This document shows positions 58,908 through 64,000 of a stretch of DNA of 64,000 nucleotides, piece after piece. This DNA is from an uncultured Clostridia bacterium (lineage in GTDB: Bacteria; Bacillota; Clostridia; Peptostreptococcales; Anaerovoracaceae), in contig CAKQGQ010000006.1 in NCBI GenBank assembly GCA_934233735.1, positions 62,001 through 126,000 on the forward strand, given 5' to 3'. The translations under genes were made by a program, and so were the position numbers. Each line of letters begins with the position of its first letter. The first letter of the stretch is position 1. The notes under the pieces were generated by a model, which did no database searches, was not told where the DNA came from, and saw only the letters and a program-made list of their open reading frames with translations.

Positions 58908-58934
58908 GAGGGTGATAATCACCCTCATTTTTTT
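58908..58934 (+). terminator. Terminator of tRNA-Gly
   Basis: GAGGGTGA and TCACCCTC form a perfect 8-bp stem with loop TAA, then ATTTTTTT. It may also serve the convergent nucleotidyltransferase gene. Confidence 0.93.
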
Positions 58935-58955
58935 GTATACGAATTAAAATTCTTG

Positions 58956-59663
58956 TCATTTTCTCTTTTCTTTTAATGATTTTAAAATCTCATCTAAATT
59001 TGATTCTTTGATAATTTTCGGATAATTCTGTTCAAAGGCAATTAAAATATCCTTGGATTCGTTTTCCTCTTTTTTTATCGATGTAAAAATATCTTCTAGG
59101 TTTTTATTCTTGAGTGCTTCCTCAATAAATCCTTTTGCATCTGCAGGTACAGCCTCCCAACCACCATAAAGATTCTTTACTGCTGCTTCTATTTTTTCAA
59201 AAGTAATGGGTGTCCCTTTTTTGTCATGCTCCACTAATATACCGATTACATCCGAAAGGTCGTTTTTATACTTTCTTCCGGCTCTCAGTTTCATAGCAAT
59301 CAGGTACTCTGCCGTGATTGTTCGTATTGTAAGAACACCATAAAAAGATTTATAATATACGGAATATTCATTCAGTTTTGGTGTATAAGAAGCAGTCTGC
59401 ATAAAATCAGCATTTATCCATCCATTTGGCAAATTAAATTTATCTCCGACATCATTAATTGCATCTTTTATTGTCGAAGCTGCATGAATAACCGCATCAA
59501 TATCTGTAGTCATATTGCGGAATCCATAATTGGTTAAAATTGCTGCACCGCCGACTAAGACAATCTCTGCCGGCATGGATTTGCCATTGCGCTTCCTAAA
59601 GGCTTTTGCAAGTTCCTTTAAATAGGTATCCAAATTCTCTTTTGTAAAAATTTCAGATGACAT
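58956..59663 (-). CDS. DUF6036-like nucleotidyltransferase (AbiEii-type toxin candidate)
   Basis: 235 residues. The nucleotidyltransferase core VLVGGAAILTNYGFRNMTTDIDAVI has the GG-x-A turn and the D-x-D metal site. Then come YLIAMKLRAGRKYKNDLSDVIGIL, where K-L-x-A-x-R and D-x-x-D are typical of the AbiEii/DUF6036 group, and a helical C-terminus ending EILKSLKEKRK. In AbiE systems such an enzyme is a GTP-binding toxin that modifies tRNA. GAGG before ATG 59663 lies in the overlapping end of the XRE gene, so production is coupled to its partner. Substrate unknown. Confidence 0.82.
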   Translation of the reverse strand: MSSEIFTKENLDTYLKELAKAFRKRNGKSMPAEIVLVGGAAILTNYGFRNMTTDIDAVIHAASTIKDAINDVGDKFNLPNGWINADFMQTASYTPKLNEYSVYYKSFYGVLTIRTITAEYLIAMKLRAGRKYKNDLSDVIGILVEHDKKGTPITFEKIEAAVKNLYGGWEAVPADAKGFIEEALKNKNLEDIFTSIKKEENESKDILIAFEQNYPKIIKESNLDEILKSLKEKRK

Positions 59664-60222
59664 TTCGCACCTCGCTTTCTACAATGTTAAATCGCAGAAA
59701 TTCCGGAATGGATTCTTTGATTGCCTGCTCTTTTATCTTTTGATTCTTTGTAATTTCCGCAGCTGCAAGTACTCCGGAAGGGAAAAGCATGTGCTGCAGC
59801 TTCATTTTGCGAAGGTCATCATACTGTGTGCAAAGCGGTATATTATTTTCCCGACTTACATAGTCAAGCATTGCAAGAAGGTATAAGCTCTCACGATACC
59901 ATTGCTTTTTATAATACCAACGGATTTCATCTTTCTCCAGTACTTCAATAACAAAATCAATATCTCCGAGTTCTTTTAATTTATGACAGGTATTGCTCCT
60001 GAACAGTGTAAAATCGCAGCGTTTATCAAGATACGGTTCTATCAGACTTTCCATCGAAATATCGAGAACCTTTGAAATATAATAAATCGTCTCCGCAGAA
60101 CATTTTTCAAGCTGCGCTTTACCATTGCAAATATCATGGATTGTTGTATAAGCCAGACCACTTTCCTTCGCTAATCGATATTGCGTAAGCTGCTTTTTTT
60201 CCATATATTCGTTTATTGTCAC
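59653..60222 (-). CDS. XRE-type HTH regulator, putative antitoxin of the nucleotidyltransferase
   Basis: 189 residues from a GTG start (GGAGG nine bases upstream). N-terminal Cro/C1 helix-turn-helix: MEKKQLTQYRLAKESGLAYTTIHDICNGKAQLEKCSAETIYYISKVLDI. The C-terminal 120 residues are an unassigned domain (FRSNTCHKLKELGDIDFVIEVLEKDEIRWYYKKQWYRESLYLLAMLDYVSREN). Overlap of 11 bases with the toxin-like gene. A perfect palindrome sits between the boxes of its promoter, so self-repression is likely. Confidence 0.85.
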   Translation of the reverse strand: MTINEYMEKKQLTQYRLAKESGLAYTTIHDICNGKAQLEKCSAETIYYISKVLDISMESLIEPYLDKRCDFTLFRSNTCHKLKELGDIDFVIEVLEKDEIRWYYKKQWYRESLYLLAMLDYVSRENNIPLCTQYDDLRKMKLQHMLFPSGVLAAAEITKNQKIKEQAIKESIPEFLRFNIVESEVRNVI

Positions 60223-60246
60223 GAGATTTCACCTCCTATCGTCTTT

Positions 60247-60275
60247 ATTGTATCGGTTAACCGTTATAATGTCAA
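60247..60275 (-). promoter_or_regulatory. Promoter with embedded palindrome for the XRE-NTase pair
   Basis: TTGACA, 17-base spacer, TACAAT on the minus strand. The 10-base palindrome CGGTTAACCG (60254-60263) lies in the spacer, an ideal place for an autorepressor. Confidence 0.82.
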
Positions 60276-60310
60276 TTGCTTTTTTATTTTCATCCTGAAA
60301 AAACACCAAT

Positions 60311-60358
60311 AAAAAATCGGGCAGCAATGCATTCAGTTTTTCTGAGCGCGTTGCTGCC
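60311..60358 (-). terminator. Terminator of the aroD-ecf-trmB operon
   Basis: GGCAGCAA and TTGCTGCC enclose a second stem CTCAG/CTGA, followed by CGATTTTTT on the minus strand. It starts 52 bases after trmB. Confidence 0.85.
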
Positions 60359-60409
60359 TGCTTTCGTTTTCCTATTCTATAACTCCTGGATTTCGCAGTC
60401 AACTTAATT

Positions 60410-61057
60410 TTAAAATCGTACAAAATTGATGTTCTTTCCTTGACCGCTGAATTTTTCTTCATACTCCGTCATAAAATGCTGTGACTCCTTGCCGTATTTT
60501 CCCTGCGCTTCACCGTGAAGGTCGCGGGACATCTCCACAATTTCATATCCGCACACAGCAATTTCCTCAAGCGTAAATTCAAATAGCACGTCGTTATCCG
60601 TTTTAAATTCGATAAATCCGCCCTCTGCCAAAACAGATTTATAATTCTGCAGGCGTTTATGATAAGACAGTCTGCGCTTGGCATGTCTGGCTTTTGGCCA
60701 AGGGTCGCTGAAATTCAGATAAACTCCGGCAATCTCACCCTTCTCAAAATAATCCGCGAGGTCATTTACATAATCAATGAACACCCTAAGATTTTCCAGT
60801 CCGCCCTCTTCCGCCTTCTCTAAAGCACGAAGCACGACAGACGCCTGTCCTTCACAGGCAATGAAGTTTTTATCCTGTTCCTCATTGGCGTGTCGAACGA
60901 TAAAATTTCCTTTTCCGCATCCGATTTCCAGATAAATGGGATTCTCATTTCCGAAAATTTCTGCCCAATGCCCTTTACAGCTCCGCGGATCTGTAATTAA
61001 GAGCCTTGCATTTTCTTCAATCCGTCCATCTAAATTTTTAATATTTCTCTGCCGCAT
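60410..61057 (-). CDS. trmB: tRNA (guanine-N7-)-methyltransferase TrmB
   Basis: 215 residues. Methylates G46 in tRNA variable loops. SAM motif IYLEIGCGKGNFIVRHA and the family motif VYLNFSDPWPKARHAKRRL are present, as is FIEFKTDN. AAGGAG precedes the ATG. Ten bases after ecfT. Confidence 0.96.
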   Translation of the reverse strand: MRQRNIKNLDGRIEENARLLITDPRSCKGHWAEIFGNENPIYLEIGCGKGNFIVRHANEEQDKNFIACEGQASVVLRALEKAEEGGLENLRVFIDYVNDLADYFEKGEIAGVYLNFSDPWPKARHAKRRLSYHKRLQNYKSVLAEGGFIEFKTDNDVLFEFTLEEIAVCGYEIVEMSRDLHGEAQGKYGKESQHFMTEYEEKFSGQGKNINFVRF

Positions 61058-61067
61058 AAACGCTCCT

Positions 61068-61868
61068 TTATAAGAAATATGCCTCGACGATGATTACCGC
61101 CAAAAACAGCACCTGAAGCGCCATCGCAACATAATCCCGCCCCTTCATTTTCATCTCATGCATTCTGGTTCTGTGCTCTCCGCCTCGGTAGCATCTCGCT
61201 TCCATCGCCATCGCTAAATCCTGCGCAATTCGAAAAGCGCTCACAAAAAGCGGCACCAGGATCGGAATCAGGCTCTTTGCACGGTGCAGAACACTTCCCG
61301 TCTCGAAGTCCGCACCTCTGGCCTGCTGCGCCTTCATAATTTTATCCGTCTCTTCCAATAAGGTCGGAATAAACCGCAACGCAATTGTCATCATCATCGC
61401 AATTTCGTGTGCCGGAAGTCCGATTTTTTTAAACGGAGAAAGCAGTCTTTCAATTCCGTCCGTCAGACTGAGCGGTCTGGTGCACAGCGTCAGCATCGAC
61501 GAGCCGATAATCAGCAAAATCAGTCGAATCGCCATAAACACAGCAGTTCTGATACCTTCCTTGGTAATTTTCAAAATCCACCAACTCCAAATCACTTCGC
61601 CGTTAATCATAAAGATATTCAGCGTAAATGTAAAGAGCAATATAATGATAATCGGCTTGAGTCCGCGCACGATAAAGTTGATCGGCACCTTTGACACGGC
61701 AATTAAAACGGCAAGCACCACCGCCGCAATCGCGAAACCGATAAAATCATTTACAAGAAATAATTCAATAATAAACAGCAAAGTTGCTATTATTTTCACT
61801 CTCGGGTCCAATTTATGTACCCAGGATTCCCCCGGAAAATACTGGCCCAGTGTAATATCTCTAATCAT
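61068..61868 (-). CDS. ecfT: ECF transporter transmembrane subunit EcfT
   Basis: 266 residues, about five to six membrane helices. The coupling motifs are AQQARGADFETG and AMEARCYRGGEHRTR. It forms the shared energising module with EcfA1/EcfA2 for several S components, including presumably BioY. There is no clear Shine-Dalgarno before the ATG; instead a hairpin CTCGC-GGTAA-GCGAG (61888-61902) overlaps the stop of ecfA2 and a tract of seven A follows. Confidence 0.95.
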   Translation of the reverse strand: MIRDITLGQYFPGESWVHKLDPRVKIIATLLFIIELFLVNDFIGFAIAAVVLAVLIAVSKVPINFIVRGLKPIIIILLFTFTLNIFMINGEVIWSWWILKITKEGIRTAVFMAIRLILLIIGSSMLTLCTRPLSLTDGIERLLSPFKKIGLPAHEIAMMMTIALRFIPTLLEETDKIMKAQQARGADFETGSVLHRAKSLIPILVPLFVSAFRIAQDLAMAMEARCYRGGEHRTRMHEMKMKGRDYVAMALQVLFLAVIIVEAYFL

Positions 61869-61892
61869 AGTTTTATTTTTTTGCAGTCTCGC

Positions 61893-62765
61893 TTACCGCG
61901 AGCCTCCCTCCGATTTTTTCTTTAAGTACGCTGCAATTTCCTCTGCAGCCTGCTCTACATCCAAAATTGTTGCAGATAAATCAATGCCTTTCTCTCTAAG
62001 GCTTTCCGTGAATTCCGTTACAGGCGGCAGATCCAGCCCAACCGCGCGCAATTCGTCTTTTCTTGAGAAAACCTCCTTCGGCGTTCCGACCGTCACCAGC
62101 CTTCCGCTGTCGATTACGACAATTTTATCGGAAAGTCTCGCAATGTCCGCCATATTATGCGAAACGAATATCGTAATATTTCCTGTCCGCCTATGGACTT
62201 CTTCCACCATCGCCAAAACATCTTTGTGCGCCTTCGGGTCAAGTCCTGCCGTAGGCTCGTCCAAAATCAAAACCTCCGGACGCATTGCCACAACGCCTGC
62301 AATCGCTACACGGCGTTTTTGTCCTCCTGACAGCTCAAACGGCGAACGGTCTTTCACAGTCTCATAGTCAAGACCTACAAGCTCAATCGCCTCCCTGACA
62401 CGCTCTTCAATCTGCTCATCACTCAGCCCTAAATTTTTCGGTCCGAAGGCAACATCTTTCGCCACCGTCTCCTCGAAAAGCTGATACTCCGGATACTGAA
62501 ATACCAGTCCGATGCGTTTGCGGATTTCAACCATAGAAATTCCCGGAGCGGTAATATCCACATCGCCCACGATAACCCTGCCCGAGTCCGGCTTCAAAAG
62601 GCCGTTTAAATGCTGCAGCAGCGTGGATTTGCCCGAGCCGGTATGCCCGATAACACCTATAAACTGTCCATCTTCCGCTGTAAAGCTGATGTCATCCAGT
62701 GCCACCGACTGCGTCGGCATTCCTTTGTCATATATATGTGTTAAATGTTCTACTCTTATTGACAT
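61893..62765 (-). CDS. ecfA2: ECF transporter ATPase EcfA2
   Basis: 290 residues. Walker A GHTGSGKST, Q-loop VFQYPEYQLFEETV, signature ELSGGQKRRVAIAGVVAM, Walker B VLILDEPTAGLDP, H-loop VSHNM. Q-loop FQYPEYQLF and DVAFGPKNLG identify the ECF type. Overlaps ecfA1 by 10 bases. Confidence 0.96.
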   Translation of the reverse strand: MSIRVEHLTHIYDKGMPTQSVALDDISFTAEDGQFIGVIGHTGSGKSTLLQHLNGLLKPDSGRVIVGDVDITAPGISMVEIRKRIGLVFQYPEYQLFEETVAKDVAFGPKNLGLSDEQIEERVREAIELVGLDYETVKDRSPFELSGGQKRRVAIAGVVAMRPEVLILDEPTAGLDPKAHKDVLAMVEEVHRRTGNITIFVSHNMADIARLSDKIVVIDSGRLVTVGTPKEVFSRKDELRAVGLDLPPVTEFTESLREKGIDLSATILDVEQAAEEIAAYLKKKSEGGSR

Positions 62766-63595
62766 ATAAATTCAACCATCTTTTCTTCCGTAATAATGTT
62801 TTCCGGCACATCGACTCCCTGTTCTCTGAGTCTTGCGGCCAGCTCTGCCATCAATGGCACATCGAGGTTCACCGATTGAATTAAATCACGATGCGAAAAG
62901 ACTTCTTCCGGTGTTCCGTCCAGCAAAACCTTTCCTTCGTTCATGATAATCAAGCGGTCCGCATTTACGGTTTCCTCCATAAAATGCGTAATCAGGACAA
63001 CTGTAATGCCTTCCTCATGCAGCTCGTCGATAATCGCCATGATTTCTTTTCGTCCCTTCGGGTCCAGCATGGCAGTCGGTTCGTCGAAAATAATACACTG
63101 CGGCTTCATCGCCACAACGCCTGCAATCGCAATTCTTTGCTTTTGTCCCCCGGAAAGCAGATGCGGCGCCTTTTTCTTAAAAGCTCCCATATTCACATCT
63201 TCCAAAGCCTTATCCACTCTTTTGCGGATTTCCTCCGGCGGCACTCCTAAATTTTCCGGTCCGAATGCAACATCATCCTCTACGATGGCTGAAACAAGCT
63301 GATTGTCCGGGTTTTGGAAAACCATGCCCGCTGTCTGTCTGACATCCCAGATATGTTCATCATCCTTCGTGTCAAAACCTCCGACATAAATAACACCACT
63401 TGTCGGTACCAAAAGTCCGTTCAGGTTCTTCGCGAGCGTCGATTTTCCGGCGCCGTTTTTGCCGATAATCGCCGTAAAACTTCCCTTTTCAATTTCAAAG
63501 CTCACATCGTCTACCGCCCGAACGCTCACTTGTCCTTCTTCGGTCTCTTTGCTGTATTCGAAAACCAAATTTTCAATTCTGATTATATTTTCCAC
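62756..63595 (-). CDS. ecfA1: ECF transporter ATPase EcfA1
   Basis: 279 residues. Walker A GKNGAGKST, Q-loop VFQNPDNQLVSAIVEDDVAFGPENLG, signature LLSGGQKQRIAIAG, Walker B CIIFDEPTAMLDP and H-loop LITHFM. A GTG start at 63595 is preferred (GAGGG nine bases upstream); a TTG at 63601 lies too close to that site. Starts just downstream of the aroD stop (63598), so the genes are coupled. Confidence 0.95.
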   Translation of the reverse strand: MENIIRIENLVFEYSKETEEGQVSVRAVDDVSFEIEKGSFTAIIGKNGAGKSTLAKNLNGLLVPTSGVIYVGGFDTKDDEHIWDVRQTAGMVFQNPDNQLVSAIVEDDVAFGPENLGVPPEEIRKRVDKALEDVNMGAFKKKAPHLLSGGQKQRIAIAGVVAMKPQCIIFDEPTAMLDPKGRKEIMAIIDELHEEGITVVLITHFMEETVNADRLIIMNEGKVLLDGTPEEVFSHRDLIQSVNLDVPLMAELAARLREQGVDVPENIITEEKMVEFICQ

Positions 63596-63597
63596 TA

Positions 63598-64000
63598 TCA
63601 AAGTCCCTCTTTGCTATAGTATTTCTTCATGTATTCATAAAGCCGCTTCGCGTCAAACTGTCCCGGCGCCGTCGGCTTGCTGCCACAGGCATAAGTCATA
63701 ACCGAGCCGAAGTCACCAGCACAAATCCGGCTGACCTGACCTTCTTCTCCCATTGCAATCGCGACAATCGGCTGATGATATTTAAGCTGACAATATGCTG
63801 CCGCGCCTTCCAGCAAATCATAAGTATCCTGCTCGCTGTTTGCCATCGCAGCCACCTTCAAAATATCTCCTCCGGTCTTTTCCATTTTAATAAACTGCGT
63901 CGCAATTTCATCCCTTTCAGGCATTTCCTCAAATTCATGGTGGGAAATCAAAGTCTGCGTTCCCTTGCGTTTTGCCTGTCGCACAAGCTTGTGCACTTCC
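63598..64000 (-). CDS. aroD: Type I 3-dehydroquinate dehydratase, C-terminal part (5' end beyond window)
   Basis: The frame is open to the right edge; about 134 codons are seen, roughly the last half of a normal 250-residue enzyme. TLISHHEFEEMP carries the catalytic His and DILKVAAMANS the Schiff-base Lys. AICAGDFGSVMTYACG is represented by ICAGDFGSVMTYACGSKPTAPGQ near the end. It dehydrates 3-dehydroquinate in the shikimate pathway. Being directly ahead of the ecf genes is unusual to me; the promoter lies outside. Confidence 0.93.
   Translation of the reverse strand, partial: EVHKLVRQAKRKGTQTLISHHEFEEMPERDEIATQFIKMEKTGGDILKVAAMANSEQDTYDLLEGAAAYCQLKYHQPIVAIAMGEEGQVSRICAGDFGSVMTYACGSKPTAPGQFDAKRLYEYMKKYYSKEGL

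Noticed and set aside
60229..60462. 77-codon minus frame between trmB and the XRE gene
   Set aside because: It overlaps the end of trmB, crosses a terminator and the XRE promoter, and shows no domain.

Overview
The window reads as the chromosome of a low-to-mid-GC Gram-positive anaerobe of the class Clostridia. Supporting signs are AAGGAGG-type ribosome binding sites, consensus sigma-A promoters with 17-bp spacers, zinc-type S14 and S4, an ECF (EcfT/EcfA1/EcfA2) transporter core with BioY, a SpoIIQ-like M23 protein, several NhaC-family antiporters, and a two-cluster ferredoxin-like membrane protein. The genus cannot be fixed from the sequence alone.

Layout. 1-5.2 kb is accessory DNA: the 5' part of a secreted Ig-domain surface protein, a small HNH-repeat protein, a candidate structured ncRNA with its own terminator, an 18-copy GATT tract, an Rpn-type PD-(D/E)XK nuclease and a DUF5674 two-gene pair. 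5.2-9.4 kb (minus) holds an iron-sulfur membrane protein and an AbrB-like regulator / MGT glycosyltransferase / flavin reductase / mutY operon. 9.4-16.7 kb (plus) is a complete signalling unit: a periplasmic-binding-domain histidine kinase, an NtrC-type sigma-54 activator, three repeated putative enhancer sites, a consensus -24/-12 promoter, two NhaC antiporters and a small membrane protein. 16.7-23.4 kb has a lipoprotein and a 1912-residue surface protein with a G9 tract just after its signal peptide. 23.4-31.5 kb holds secA and a HlyC/CorC protein, birA-bioY, a membrane-anchored LuxR-type regulator and a third NhaC antiporter with a structured leader.

31.7-47.8 kb (minus) is the complete, uninterrupted S10-spc-alpha ribosomal super-operon in the order rpsJ rplC rplD rplW rplB rpsS rplV rpsC rplP rpmC rpsQ rplN rplX rplE rpsN rpsH rplF rplR rpsE rpmD rplO secY adk map infA rpmJ rpsM rpsK rpsD rpoA rplQ. 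It has a sigma-A promoter and attenuator-like leader before rpsJ and a terminator after rplQ. Several spacers hold structured elements, most notably a 102-bp tandem hairpin duplication between rpsD and rpoA.

48-55.7 kb (minus) is an apparent nucleotide/pseudouridine salvage operon: nucleoside kinase, psuK, psuG and two exported 5'-nucleotidase paralogues, the second-listed of which has lost conserved metal/catalytic residues. 55.7-58.8 kb has a DUF378 membrane protein, a PC4/YdbC ssDNA-binding protein, a class I/II aminotransferase and a SpoIIQ-like M23 protein with a possible sigma-F promoter. A tRNA-Gly(CCC) is followed by an XRE-HTH/nucleotidyltransferase pair that looks like an AbiE-type toxin-antitoxin module. 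The right end is aroD (partial)-ecfA1-ecfA2-ecfT-trmB.

The strongest candidates for undescribed biology are the sigma-54/NhaC sensing circuit, the poly-G switch in the giant surface protein, the free-standing structured RNA near 3 kb, the twin hairpin repeat ahead of rpoA, and the two orphan two-gene modules (DUF5674 pair; XRE-NTase pair).
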